A stretch of 64,000 bases of DNA from assembly GCA_025450585.1 (NCBI GenBank), contig JANWHD010000027.1:62001-126000 (forward strand), read 5' to 3'. Source of the stretch: Solirubrobacterales bacterium. GTDB lineage: Bacteria > Actinomycetota > Thermoleophilia > Solirubrobacterales > 70-9. The notes beneath the pieces are model-generated. The model saw nothing but the letters and a program-made list of their open reading frames with translations, made no database searches and was not told where the DNA came from. The first letter of the stretch is position 1; every line of letters begins with the position of its first letter. Positions 1 to 7,741 of this stretch are shown here, piece by piece. Both the position numbers and the translations under genes were made by a program.

Positions 1-710
1 CCGTCTATGGCTACGTCTACGGGCTCACGACCGGCGGCGTTGCCGACGCTGAGCACGTCGCTCGGGGCGACCACCAGGGCACGGGCAGTCAATGAGTGGG
101 GCGAGATGTAGCTCACCACGTACCCCTTTACCCCCCAGGCGAGGATCGGACCCTGGTTGGCGAGGTTGTACCCGGTCGAGCCGGCGGGGGTGGCGGCGAC
201 GAGCCCGTCGCAGCGCACGTTCCCTACCTCCTCACCGGCTATCCGATAGCTGAGCTCGGCAACCCGATCGTGAGGGCGGCGGCTGAAGCTGACGTCGTTG
301 AAGGCGAAGTGCCCCTCACCTTCGACCTCGATCGCCAGCGCGGGCAGGTCGATCGTCTCGGTCTCGCCGCCCAACGCCCGGCGGATCCCCTCCTCGGCAT
401 CGTCGCGCTCGACCGCGGCAAGGAAACCCACCGTGCCGAAGTTGACGCCGAAGACGGGCACGCCGGTGCGCGCGAAGCGGCGCAGCGCGTAGAGGATCGA
501 GCCGTCGCCGCCGAGCACGAGGCAGAGGTCGGGATCGGCCGGCAGCGAGTCGACCCGCTCGACCCCCGCGGCGGCTTGGTCGTGCTTGGAGATCTCCCCC
601 TCGGTGGCGACGAGGCGCCAGCCAGCATCGCCGGCGACGGCGGTGGCCACCGCGACGGCTTCGGTCGCGGCCGGCGGGTGGGAATGGGTGATCAGGGCGG
701 CGGTCTTCAC
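1..710 (-). CDS. nadK: NAD kinase, 3' end beyond window
   Basis: ATP-dependent NAD kinase making NADP in the cytoplasm. About 236 residues are visible, running off the window before the C-terminus. The family signature GGDG is at residues 67-70 within DLCLVLGGDGSILYAL, followed by GVNFGTVGFL, then the FNDVS strand and the nucleotide-binding loop ATPAGSTGYN. The GTG start at 710 overlaps the tlyA stop (GTGA junction) and has a GGAGGGTGAG ribosome site inside the tlyA end, so the two are translationally coupled. Neighbourhood dxs-tlyA-nadK is the standard order in Actinobacteria and Firmicutes, where recN usually follows. Identification is firm from motifs. Confidence 0.93.
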   Translation of the reverse strand, partial: MKTAALITHSHPPAATEAVAVATAVAGDAGWRLVATEGEISKHDQAAAGVERVDSLPADPDLCLVLGGDGSILYALRRFARTGVPVFGVNFGTVGFLAAVERDDAEEGIRRALGGETETIDLPALAIEVEGEGHFAFNDVSFSRRPHDRVAELSYRIAGEEVGNVRCDGLVAATPAGSTGYNLANQGPILAWGVKGYVVSYISPHSLTARALVVAPSDVLSVGNAAGREPVDVAID

Positions 711-1495
711 TTCTCACCCTCCACCGCAGCGATAGCCGCCTCGAGGTCGCCGACTTCCTCGCCACCATGGCCGCACCAGACGAAGGTCTCGCGATTGCCC
801 TTCGGGCCGGGCAGGCCCGAAGAGGCGAAGCCACGCACCGCGAGGCCGAGCTCGCGCACCGCGAGGGCGACGCCGAGGATCGCCTCGCGCCGGTCTCCCG
901 CGTCCCGGACGACCCCCTTTCGGACCCGCTCCCGGCCAAGCTCGAACTGGGGCTTGACCATCGCGAGCACCTCGCCGTCGGGCGCCAGGCAACGGGCGAC
1001 CGCGGGCAGCACCTTCGCCAGGGAGATGAAGGAGACGTCGACCGTCGCCAGCGCGGGGACGAAGGGTAGGTCGACAGGCAGCATGTCGCGGGCGTTGAGC
1101 CGCTCGATCGTCGTGACCCGCGGGTCTTCTCTCAGACCCTGGTCGATCTGTCCGTAGGCCACGTCGGCCGCGGCGACCCGGGAGGCGCCGCGCTGCAGCA
1201 TGCAGTCGGTGAAGCCCCCGGTCGAGGCGCCCACGTCCAGGCAGTCGCACCCGGCGACGTCGATCGCCAGCGCCTCGAGGGCGTTCTCCAGCTTGATGCC
1301 GCCGCGGGAGACGAAGCGGGGCCCCGAGTCGACGACGAACGCCGCCTCCGGCTCGACCAGCTGGCTGGGGCGCAGCGCGACCGGCCCGTCGGCGCCGACG
1401 CGGACCTCGCCTGCGCGCACGGCGACGGCCGCCGCCGTGCGCGACGGGAACAGGCCCCGCTCGGCCAGAACCGCGTCTATCCGGGCCTTCTTCAT
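707..1495 (-). CDS. tlyA: TlyA family rRNA 2'-O-methyltransferase / hemolysin
   Basis: 262 residues, the usual length. An N-terminal S4 RNA-binding domain (about 1-60, starting KKARIDAVLAERGLFPSR) is followed by an FtsJ-type Rossmann methyltransferase with the SAM motif DVGASTGGFTD. The K-D-K-E tetrad is visible as GIKLENAL, DVSFISL, MVKPQFELG and RETFVW. Known members methylate 16S and 23S rRNA (capreomycin sensitivity) using SAM. The gene is first of a tlyA-nadK pair overlapping by four bases. In related genomes dxs lies directly upstream; here about 2.5 kb of accessory DNA intervenes, so tlyA probably needs its own promoter in the gap at 1496-1800. Confidence 0.93.
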   Translation of the reverse strand: MKKARIDAVLAERGLFPSRTAAAVAVRAGEVRVGADGPVALRPSQLVEPEAAFVVDSGPRFVSRGGIKLENALEALAIDVAGCDCLDVGASTGGFTDCMLQRGASRVAAADVAYGQIDQGLREDPRVTTIERLNARDMLPVDLPFVPALATVDVSFISLAKVLPAVARCLAPDGEVLAMVKPQFELGRERVRKGVVRDAGDRREAILGVALAVRELGLAVRGFASSGLPGPKGNRETFVWCGHGGEEVGDLEAAIAAVEGEK

Positions 1496-1811
1496 CCGCC
1501 GGAACCGTAGCGCCGGCCAGGCGCAACGACGTCGCTTAACGCGAGATACAGGTTTTTATCCAAGCTTTGGTTTAACCTGATTGCATGACAGGGGGTCGGG
1601 TAGTCGACCGATTTGGACAATGGATCTGTGATCCCACTCACAGACAAAGCGCACGTATGTTCGTATGCTGCTCAAGGATTCGCAGAGGACAACCGATAAG
1701 GAACACGAATAACTAACTTCTTGGATGGGTCCGGCGCCGCCCATATGCGCCATCGCCTCCCACGATGACGTTCCAGCGGCACATCAAAGGGCCCACCTAC
1801 CTCCCACGGAT

Positions 1812-1860
1812 CCACATATATAGAGATAAATATCTCTCCTCCCTGTAGTAACCCCAGAAG
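1812..1860 (+). repeat. Direct repeat copy 1 flanking the 2-kb islet
   Basis: 49-bp unit sharing CCACATA, ATAGAGATA, TCTCTCCTCCCT and AGTAACCCCAGAAG with a second copy at 3868-3912, in the same orientation. It includes a hairpin AGAGATA/TATCTCT. Copy 2 lacks four bases in the hairpin loop but keeps the pairing. Weaker similarity continues downstream, where both copies reach GCGTTTT. The two copies bracket the three accessory genes between tlyA and dxs. Confidence 0.7.
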
Positions 1861-1890
1861 ACGCTCCGCCTCCCCGGCGGGGCGTTTTCT
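1860..1890 (+). terminator. Rho-independent-like terminator
   Basis: CGCTCCGCC (1862-1870) pairs with GGCGGGGCG (1876-1884) around a TCCCC loop with one G-T wobble, and TTTT follows. Orientation is plus, yet no plus-strand gene precedes it, which suggests a short non-coding transcript that includes repeat copy 1. Confidence 0.6.
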
Positions 1891-2034
1891 GTTGGGGCGG
1901 CTCTAGCAAGCCAACGCTGTCGTCAAATTCCCCTGCTGGGCCGAACCAGCAAAGTCCCCCTATGCGCCAGTTCATGCGCTAGTTCTCCGCACATCGGGCA
2001 CTACGCGCATCGGGTTGGCGCCGCTTGGCCTCCT

Positions 2035-2622
2035 ATGTTCCGACGAATGCCGGAAACGCGAAATCAGCTTCGGCGGGGGTGGCTCTGGCTAACGCGAAAC
2101 CACTCTGGCGTGAGAGAGTGGCTAGTCCTTGTTGCCGCCGTGATCGCTGTCGCCGTGGGGTACCAGCAGATCGCCGATGAGCGAGATGCCCGCAAGGCAA
2201 GCGAACAACGATTTGTGCGAGCAGAAAAAAGGAGCCAGGCCGAGAAGATTTCCGCGTGGATCACCTGGGACACCGAAGCCGGCATGGGCGCCATCCTCGC
2301 CAACCGCTCCGATCAGCCTGTTTACGAAGTAGTTGCTTTCAGAGTGGCTGCATACGGAGCTGGACCCCAAACTGGCATCCAAATTGGAGAAAGCAGTGGG
2401 GAGTTGCGGACCTTCTCCATTCTCCCCCCGGGAGAACAGCACACCTCCTTTGGTCCTGGGTGGCATGCGATGGGTCTTCGCCCAGGCGTGGAAATTGCAT
2501 TCAGAGACCAGGCAGGCTTGAACTGGGTCCGACTGGTTGACGGAAGCCTTAGAAGGTTGCAAGCTAATAGCGCCGTGGACTACTACGGCATAGCCGAAAA
2601 TCAGGAATGGTCTACTCCTTGA
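2035..2622 (+). CDS. Membrane-anchored hypothetical protein
   Basis: 195 residues. One N-terminal transmembrane helix (about 27-45, REWLVLVAAVIAVAVGYQQ) is followed by a short charged helix (DERDARKASEQRF) and a predicted beta-rich domain with PPGEQHTSF and GVEIAFRDQAGLNWVR. This resembles actinobacterial single-pass proteins of unknown function whose soluble part looks like a small beta-sandwich. Codon use is less GC-rich than in dxs or tlyA, consistent with acquired DNA. It stands alone on the plus strand inside the repeat-bounded islet. I do not recognise a function. Confidence 0.6.
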   Translation: MFRRMPETRNQLRRGWLWLTRNHSGVREWLVLVAAVIAVAVGYQQIADERDARKASEQRFVRAEKRSQAEKISAWITWDTEAGMGAILANRSDQPVYEVVAFRVAAYGAGPQTGIQIGESSGELRTFSILPPGEQHTSFGPGWHAMGLRPGVEIAFRDQAGLNWVRLVDGSLRRLQANSAVDYYGIAENQEWSTP

Positions 2623-2758
2623 ATCTCGGCTCTGTCCTCAGCTAGAGGCAGTCAACACTTCGGAAGCAACTCTGATGCTCGATGTTATGGCGGCTCTATA
2701 GAAGGCAGCTCTCAGAGCCAATGTGGATCATCCGACTGCCGTCGATCGCCAAAATGGC

Positions 2759-3253
2759 CTACAGATTGCGGACTCGACGGCCGATCTCTTGATCCTGGGG
2801 ATAGCCGGCGGACTCCCAGAACGCCCCCGCTGCGTCGTCCTCGAAGGCGACCAGGGCGGTTATCCGGCGGGTGCCGCGACTGCGCAGGTAGTCCTCGCCG
2901 GCGCGCGTCAGGGCGATCCCGATGCCCTGCCGGCGATGCCCTTCGCGGACGGTGAGCCGGTACATGTTGCCCCGCCACCCGTCCCAGCCGGCGATCAGGG
3001 CGCCGACGATCTCACCGTCGCGCTCAGCCACCAGAAGGGCGGCCGGAGAGTCCTCGATCAGGCGCTCGACGTCATCCAAGCCGTCGGCCGTCGATGCGTG
3101 CTCGCTCCGGGCCTGGGCCCAAAGCTCCAGGACCGCTCGCGCATCCTCGCGCCGACATCGACGTATTTCGATTCCCTCGTCAGTCAAGTCGGCAGTATCG
3201 CAAGGCTCGGCGAGCCCGAGATCCCACCGAGGCGGCGGCGATAATGCCCGCAT
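2759..3253 (-). CDS. GNAT family N-acetyltransferase
   Basis: The GNAT fold is clear: EIRRCRREDARAVLELWAQ at the N-terminus, VGALIAGWDGWRGNMYRLTV for beta4, and the acetyl-CoA loop EGHRRQGIGIALTRAGEDYL, then AFWESAGY near the C-terminus. The substrate is unknown. The start is uncertain. ATG at 3253 overlaps the start codon of the divergent membrane gene at 3252; an internal TTG at 3187 (LTDEGIEIRR) would leave a 64-bp promoter gap and match usual GNAT lengths better. The stop side is firm. Confidence 0.8.
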   Translation of the reverse strand: MRALSPPPRWDLGLAEPCDTADLTDEGIEIRRCRREDARAVLELWAQARSEHASTADGLDDVERLIEDSPAALLVAERDGEIVGALIAGWDGWRGNMYRLTVREGHRRQGIGIALTRAGEDYLRSRGTRRITALVAFEDDAAGAFWESAGYPQDQEIGRRVRNL

Positions 3254-3788
3254 GACTCGCAAGCGGGGGCTGATCGCATCGGGAATCGCGACCCTGCTCC
3301 TGCTTCTGGCGATGTCGCCTGCCGAGAACCGGATGAAGGACACCGGCGGCCCGGGGATGGTGCCCTTCGAGCTGACCGGCGGGCAGGACCGGGCCGACGA
3401 GATCCTCGCCGAATGGGGCGAGGAGGGCCAGGACGCGGCTCGCGAGTCGCTCTGGATCGACTTCGGCTTCCTACTCGCCTACGGAACCTTCCTCACCCTG
3501 GCCCTTGCCGCGACACGGGACCTAGCCATCCGGCGGGGCTGGCACCGGGTCGGCGCGATCGGCCGGGTCGTGGTCTCGTTCGGCGCGCTGGTGGCTGCCT
3601 TCGACGCGATCGAGAACGTCTGCCTGCTGCTGACGCTCGACGGTGCCGGGGCCGCGTTTCCCCTTCTGGCGACGATCTTCGCCTCTTGCAAGTTTGCCCT
3701 CCTCGCCATGGCGATCGCCTACATCCTCGCCGGCTTCGCGATTCGCCTGAGCCGGCCCAGAGGCGCCACCGCGACCGAAGATGCTTGA
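3252..3788 (+). CDS. Four-helix integral membrane protein of unknown function
   Basis: 178 residues starting MTRKRGLIASGIA. The first helix (residues about 6-21) is followed by an outside loop containing ENRMKDTGGPGMVPFE and a helical stretch rich in acidic residues (DRADEILAEWGEEGQDAARES). Three more hydrophobic helices follow, with FDAIENVCLLL in the third. This ENRM...GG.G...FE pattern recurs in uncharacterised bacterial membrane proteins; no activity is known to me. It is divergent from the GNAT gene with overlapping start codons if the ATG start is used there. Confidence 0.7.
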   Translation: MTRKRGLIASGIATLLLLLAMSPAENRMKDTGGPGMVPFELTGGQDRADEILAEWGEEGQDAARESLWIDFGFLLAYGTFLTLALAATRDLAIRRGWHRVGAIGRVVVSFGALVAAFDAIENVCLLLTLDGAGAAFPLLATIFASCKFALLAMAIAYILAGFAIRLSRPRGATATEDA

Positions 3789-3867
3789 GTCCACGCACCG
3801 CGACGCGATGCTCTCGGCACCGGCGCGGTCAAAGTAGTGGATCCACGACGCTCCCTGACGTGCGGAG

Positions 3868-3912
3868 CCACATACATAGAGATGTCTCTCCTCCCTCAAG
3901 TAACCCCAGAAG
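3868..3912 (+). repeat. Direct repeat copy 2 flanking the 2-kb islet
   Basis: 45-bp copy of the unit at 1812-1860, same orientation, with a shortened hairpin AGAGA/TCTCT. It lies between the plus-strand membrane gene and the end of dxs. A GCCCGG/CCGGGC hairpin at about 3957-3970, next to the dxs stop, may terminate dxs. Confidence 0.7.
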
Positions 3913-3973
3913 AGACTCGGGAAGGCTAACCGATAGAGCGTTTTGACGCAAGCCCTGCCCGGGTCCGGGCGGA

Positions 3974-6070
3974 TCAGCTCAGGGCGGGCTCACCGGAGCG
4001 CAGCGAGGCTAGGACGCGCTGGGCCACCGCCTCGCCGGTGAGGCCGGCCTCCTGGCGCAGCAGGGCAGGCTTGCCGTGGGTGACGTAGCGGTCGGGGAGA
4101 CCGACCCGCATGACGTGGGCGCGGTCGCCGGGGCGGTCTGCGAAGGCATCCTCGAGGTGCTCCAGGACCGCCGAGCCGAAGCCTCCCGGCAGGACGTTCT
4201 CCTCGATCGTCACGACCAGGTCGTGCTCGCGCGCAAGCCGCTCGGCCAGCTCGCCGTCGAGCGGCTTGGCGAAACGGGCGTCGGCCACGGTTGCTTCGAG
4301 CCCATGCCCGGAGAGGATCCTGGCCGCATCGAGGGCGACTGCGACGCCGTAGCCGAAGCCGAGCAGAGCGACCCGCTCGCCGCTCGCCAACAGCTCACCG
4401 GTGCCGATAGGGATCTCCTGCGGCTCCGCCGGCAGCTCCACACCCTCGGCCGCACCGCGCGGGTAGCGCAGCGCAGCGGGCCCATCGTGGGTGACCGCCG
4501 TGCGCAGCATGTGGACCAGCATCGCCTCGTCGCGCGGCGCCATCACGACGACGTTGGGGATCGGGCGGAAGTAGGAGACGTCGAAGGCGCCGTGGTGGGT
4601 CGGCCCGTCGTCGCCCACCAGGCCGGCCCGGTCCATGGCGAAGGTGACGTCGAGCTCCTGCAGGCAGACGTCGTGGATGATCTGGTCGTAGGCGCGCTGG
4701 AGGAAGGTCGAGTAGATCGCGCAGACCGGCTTCGCGCCCTGAATCGCCAGGCCCGAGGCAAGCAGGACGGCGTTCTGCTCGGCGATGCCGACGTCGTAGT
4801 ACTGCCCAGGCACCTCGTCGGCGAGCTTCTGCAACCCGGTCCCCCCCGCCATCGCCGCGGTAATCCCGATCACGCGCTTGTCGCGTCGCGCCTCGGCGAC
4901 GATCGCGTCGCCGAAGACCTGCGTGTACTGAGGCGGCGCGCTCGCTGCCAGCGGAACCTCGAGTCGCTCCGGCGCGATCCCTTGGGGCGAATCCGATTCC
5001 TGCACCCCAACCGGCCGCCGATGGGCCTCAGATACGCCTATATGTCTCGTTTGAGGCCCGTCGGCAGGCTGTTGGGGCTTTTCGGCGGGGGCGCCGTTGA
5101 CGATCGACTTCGGCTTGGCGGCGTGCCATTTCTCCATCCCCTCGAGGCCGCCCTCCTCGGCTGGGGAGAAGCCCTTGCCCTTGACCGTGTGGATGTGGAC
5201 GATCACCGGCCGATCCGCGTCAAATGCCTCGCGCAGAGCCTCGCGCAGGGCGTGCACGTCGTGGCCGTCGATCACGCCCATGTATGCGAGGTCGAGCTCC
5301 TCGAAGAAGAGGCCGGGCGCCCAGTAGGCCTTGATTGCCGACTTGATCTCCGGCCCGAGGCGCTCGATCCGCCTGCCGAGGCCGAGCGGCAGCTTGGTGA
5401 GCCGGTCCTCGACCCCCTCGCGGGCGTGGTAGAGGCGTGGGTTCAGCCGCACCCGGTTGAAGTAGCGCGAGAGCGCCCCAACGTTGGGCGAGATCGACAT
5501 GCCGTTGTCGTTGAGCACGATCACCACCGGCGTCTGCAACCCGCCGGCTGCGTGCAGCGCCTCGTAGGCGACGCCGCCGGTCAGCGCCCCGTCGCCGATC
5601 ACAGCCGCCACCTTCCCGTCCTCGCCGATGCCCTTGCGCATCGCCTCCTTCAGCCCGACGGCGTAGCCGATTGAGGTCGAGGCATGGCCGGCGCCCATGA
5701 TGTCGTGCTCGGACTCGAAGACAGAGCAGAACGGGGCGAGGCCGCCGTACTGGCGGATCGTCGGCAACCCCTCGCGGCGGCCGGTGAGGATCTTGTGCGG
5801 GTAGGCCTGGTGGCCGACGTCCCAGAGCACCTTGTCGCGCGGCGAGTCGAGCAGGCTGTGCAGCGCCACCGCCAGCTCGCAGGTGCCGAGGTTGGCCCCG
5901 AAGTGGCCGCCGATCTCGCCGATCGTGTCGATGATGTAGCCGCGCATCTCCCCCGCCACCTGCTGCAGCTGGGCGTCGTCGAGACCGTGCAGGTCGGCCG
6001 GCCCGTCGATGCCGTCGAGCAGGCGCGGACCGTCGCCCTGACGGTCTGCTGAATTTCCGTTGTCGCTCAT
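3974..6070 (-). CDS. dxs: 1-deoxy-D-xylulose-5-phosphate synthase
   Basis: 698 residues from the ATG at 6070, which overlaps the ispA stop (ATGA). Condenses pyruvate and glyceraldehyde 3-phosphate, the first step of the MEP isoprenoid pathway, using thiamine diphosphate. Visible motifs: GGHFGANLG near the N-terminus, the ThDP motif GDGALTGG ... VLNDNGMS, the catalytic glutamate region YDVGIAEQNAV, and GDDGPTHHGAFD. The linker between the first and second domains is unusually long (about residues 320-375, GAPAEKPQQPADGPQ... to ...SDSPQGIAPE). Its DNA includes a 14-bp-armed inverted repeat at 5017-5065, which looks like an in-frame insertion. An upstream ATG 12 codons earlier lies inside ispA and is less likely. 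Confidence 0.95.
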   Translation of the reverse strand: MSDNGNSADRQGDGPRLLDGIDGPADLHGLDDAQLQQVAGEMRGYIIDTIGEIGGHFGANLGTCELAVALHSLLDSPRDKVLWDVGHQAYPHKILTGRREGLPTIRQYGGLAPFCSVFESEHDIMGAGHASTSIGYAVGLKEAMRKGIGEDGKVAAVIGDGALTGGVAYEALHAAGGLQTPVVIVLNDNGMSISPNVGALSRYFNRVRLNPRLYHAREGVEDRLTKLPLGLGRRIERLGPEIKSAIKAYWAPGLFFEELDLAYMGVIDGHDVHALREALREAFDADRPVIVHIHTVKGKGFSPAEEGGLEGMEKWHAAKPKSIVNGAPAEKPQQPADGPQTRHIGVSEAHRRPVGVQESDSPQGIAPERLEVPLAASAPPQYTQVFGDAIVAEARRDKRVIGITAAMAGGTGLQKLADEVPGQYYDVGIAEQNAVLLASGLAIQGAKPVCAIYSTFLQRAYDQIIHDVCLQELDVTFAMDRAGLVGDDGPTHHGAFDVSYFRPIPNVVVMAPRDEAMLVHMLRTAVTHDGPAALRYPRGAAEGVELPAEPQEIPIGTGELLASGERVALLGFGYGVAVALDAARILSGHGLEATVADARFAKPLDGELAERLAREHDLVVTIEENVLPGGFGSAVLEHLEDAFADRPGDRAHVMRVGLPDRYVTHGKPALLRQEAGLTGEAVAQRVLASLRSGEPALS
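5017..5065. repeat. Palindromic insertion inside the dxs linker
   Basis: Arms 5017-5030 and 5052-5065 pair over 14 bp (GGGCCTCA / TGAGGCCC core, one T-G wobble) around an A/T-richer 21-nt loop. It lies in codons about 336-352 of dxs, in the domain linker where extra residues would be tolerated. The architecture matches the intergenic palindromes of this window and the one inside the ABC gene at 58846-58891. Confidence 0.65.
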
Positions 6071-6930
6071 TCGTTCCTGGTGAAGATGTAGTCGGCTACC
6101 CGCCACAGGTCGGACGTATCGCCGGCGGCCTCGGCAAGGGTGTCGACCGCCTTCGCATGGGACTCGGCCGCGAGCTGGCGTGCCCGCTCGAGGCCGAAGT
6201 GGCTGACGTATGTGAGTTTGCCATGTCGCTCGTCGCTTCCGCGTGGCTTGCCGAGCCGCTCGTCGCTCCCGGTCACGTCGAGGATGTCGTCGACGATCTG
6301 GAAGAGAACGCCCAACTCGCTGGCGAACCGGCGAAACGGCATTGTCTCAGGTTCGCCCAGCCCCTCGAGGACGAGCACGACGCCGACGCTCGCGGCGATA
6401 AGGCTGCCGGTCTTCAGCGCATGCAGCGCCCGCAGCTCCTCGGCGTCGCGCCGCCCGCCGACCACGTCGACGTACTGGCCGCCGACCATTCCCTCGACCC
6501 CCGTTGCCGCGCTCAGCTCGCGCAGCGCCGCAAGCACCCGCGCCGGCTCGCCCGGCTGCTCACAGAAGAGCCGCACCGCCTCGGCGAAGAGGCCGTCGCC
6601 GGCGAGGATCGCCACATCCTCGCCGTACCTGACGTGGGAGGTCGGTAAACCGCGCCGCAGCTCGTCGTCGTCCATCGCCGGCAGGTCGTCGTGGATCAGC
6701 GAGTAGGTGTGGATCAGCTCGACCGCGCAGGCAACCGGTAGGAAGCGCTCGGGCTCGACGCCGAGCGCCCGAGCCGTGGCCAGCGCCAGGACGGGACGCA
6801 CGCGCTTGCCCCCGGCCAGCAGCGAGTACCGCATCGCCTCCTCCAGGCCGGCGGTCGGGGCGGTCTGGGCGAAGCACAGCCGCTCCAGCTCGGCATCGAC
6901 CAGAGCCCGAAGGTCTTCGGGATAGCTCAC
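6067..6930 (-). CDS. ispA: Polyprenyl diphosphate synthase (FPP/GGPP type)
   Basis: 287 residues. Chain-elongating trans-prenyltransferase acting on IPP and allylic diphosphates. The first aspartate-rich motif is in LIHDDLPAMDDDELRRG and the second in FQIVDDILDVTGS. GGKRVRP supplies the IPP-binding arginine. Product length cannot be set from sequence alone; ispA is the conventional name for this neighbourhood (xseB-ispA-dxs). The start is GTG at 6930, only two bases from the right base of a 12-bp-arm hairpin and with no clear Shine-Dalgarno, so a downstream start or structure-controlled initiation is possible. The stop overlaps the dxs ATG. Confidence 0.93.
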   Translation of the reverse strand: MSYPEDLRALVDAELERLCFAQTAPTAGLEEAMRYSLLAGGKRVRPVLALATARALGVEPERFLPVACAVELIHTYSLIHDDLPAMDDDELRRGLPTSHVRYGEDVAILAGDGLFAEAVRLFCEQPGEPARVLAALRELSAATGVEGMVGGQYVDVVGGRRDAEELRALHALKTGSLIAASVGVVLVLEGLGEPETMPFRRFASELGVLFQIVDDILDVTGSDERLGKPRGSDERHGKLTYVSHFGLERARQLAAESHAKAVDTLAEAAGDTSDLWRVADYIFTRNE

Positions 6931-6932
6931 GG

Positions 6933-6981
6933 CTTCCGGTGCGCTTTATCCGGGTTATTCGGGGAAAAGGCGCACCGGAAG
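6933..6981. repeat. Intergenic inverted repeat between xseB and ispA
   Basis: CTTCCGGTGCGC (6933-6944) and GCGCACCGGAAG (6970-6981) are perfect inverted copies with a 25-nt loop. It fills nearly the whole space between the xseB stop and the ispA GTG. Confidence 0.85.
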
Positions 6982-6988
6982 GGATAGG

Positions 6989-7162
6989 TCACTCGGCGGC
7001 CTCGCCCTCGCGGATACGCCGGTTCGTCTCCTCGACTGCCTCGGCCGAGAGCTCGGCCGCCTCGTTGGCCAGCTCCGAGGCACGCGCGTCGCCGGCCTCG
7101 CCGCCCTCCAGCTCGCGGGCGATAGCGCCGAGCCGCTCGGAGATCTCCCGCAGCCGGGTCAC
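6989..7162 (-). CDS. xseB: Exodeoxyribonuclease VII small subunit-like protein
   Basis: 57 residues starting VTRLREISERLGAIARELE and ending REGEAAE. Short, entirely helical and acidic, as expected of XseB, which binds the catalytic XseA subunit. Support is mainly positional: the gene lies between nusB and ispA, where xseB stands in most Gram-positive genomes, and the REISERL...ELEGGEAG pattern is a weak match to the EI.ERLE.GE core of XseB. The GTG start overlaps the nusB stop (GTGA). No xseA lies next to it, so partner and function are uncertain. Confidence 0.5.
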   Translation of the reverse strand: MTRLREISERLGAIARELEGGEAGDARASELANEAAELSAEAVEETNRRIREGEAAE

Positions 7163-7539
7163 CTGACGCCCTCCCGCTCCCGCGCGATCGCGCCGAGCAC
7201 GCCGTTGACGAAGCCCGGCGCGTCGACGCCGCAGTACTCCTTGGCGATCTCGACCGCCTCGTCGATCGCCACCTCGGTCGGCACGTCGCCGGAGTGCTCG
7301 ATCTCGTACAGCGCCACCCGCATCACGTTGCGCTCCAGCGGCGCGATCCGGTCCAGCTCCCAGCCCTTGGCATGGGCGGCGATCGCGGCGTCGAGCTCCT
7401 CGCGGTGGGCCTCAACCCCGGCCGCCAGCTCGCGCGTGAACGGCCGCGACTCGGCCACCAGCTCCTCCAGCGGGCGCCCGGTGACGTCGCGCTGATAGCA
7501 GGCGAAGACGGCGTCGCGGCGCTGGTCGGACCTACGCAT
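7159..7539 (-). CDS. nusB: Transcription antitermination factor NusB
   Basis: 126 residues from ATG at 7539 (MRRSDQRRDAVFACYQRD). NusB binds boxA RNA with NusE/S10 to form rRNA antitermination complexes. Visible family features are RDAVFACYQ in the RNA-binding helix, APLERNVMRVALYEI, VAIDEAVEIAKEY and the C-terminal FVNGVLGAIARE. The open frame extends 108 codons upstream through the repeat element at 7583-7740; that extension is low-complexity and should not be counted. The end overlaps the xseB start. Confidence 0.92.
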   Translation of the reverse strand: MRRSDQRRDAVFACYQRDVTGRPLEELVAESRPFTRELAAGVEAHREELDAAIAAHAKGWELDRIAPLERNVMRVALYEIEHSGDVPTEVAIDEAVEIAKEYCGVDAPGFVNGVLGAIAREREGVR

Positions 7540-7582
7540 GAGTTCTCCATTCTCGCGCTTCCGCCGGTCGGCCGAAGCGCGA

Positions 7583-7740
7583 GCCTGGCCGGAGACCCCG
7601 GGTGGGCGGCTGGCGAGCGCCGGACCAAGCGGGACAAGGACGCAGGGAGGCCGAATAGCAGCGCTATTCGGCCGACTGAGGACGCCGTACCGCGCTGTGT
7701 CCGCCGCCGCCAGGCGTGCGCCCGGGGTCTTTGGCCAGGC
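7583..7740. repeat. REP-like palindromic element between efp and nusB (copy B)
   Basis: Outer arms 7583-7602 and 7721-7740 are inverted copies over 20 bp with two mismatches (GCCTGGCC..AGACCCCGGG). Inside lies a core of about 123 bp (7597-7719) that is nearly identical, in opposite orientation, to 26520-26641. The core contains GAATAGC-AGC-GCTATTC flanked by CTGAGGACGCC and AAGGACGCAGGGAGG. The element abuts the efp stop codon. The arms share no sequence with those of the other copies. Confidence 0.9.
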
Positions 7741-7741
7741 T

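Larger units (their letters stand above)
1496..2034. other. Gene-poor gap between tlyA and an accessory gene
   Basis: 539 bases with lower GC than the flanks. I find no convincing protein: two short minus-strand frames have no recognisable content. The gap holds a repeat copy (1812-1860) that runs into a terminator-like hairpin (1860-1890), and A/T-rich stretches around 1545-1690 that could hold the tlyA promoter. A small plus-strand RNA ending at the terminator is possible but unproven. Confidence 0.5.

Noticed and set aside
4076..5674. 532-residue open frame on the plus strand opposite dxs
   Set aside because: It is the antisense shadow of dxs; no protein motif, and the minus strand encodes a complete DXS.
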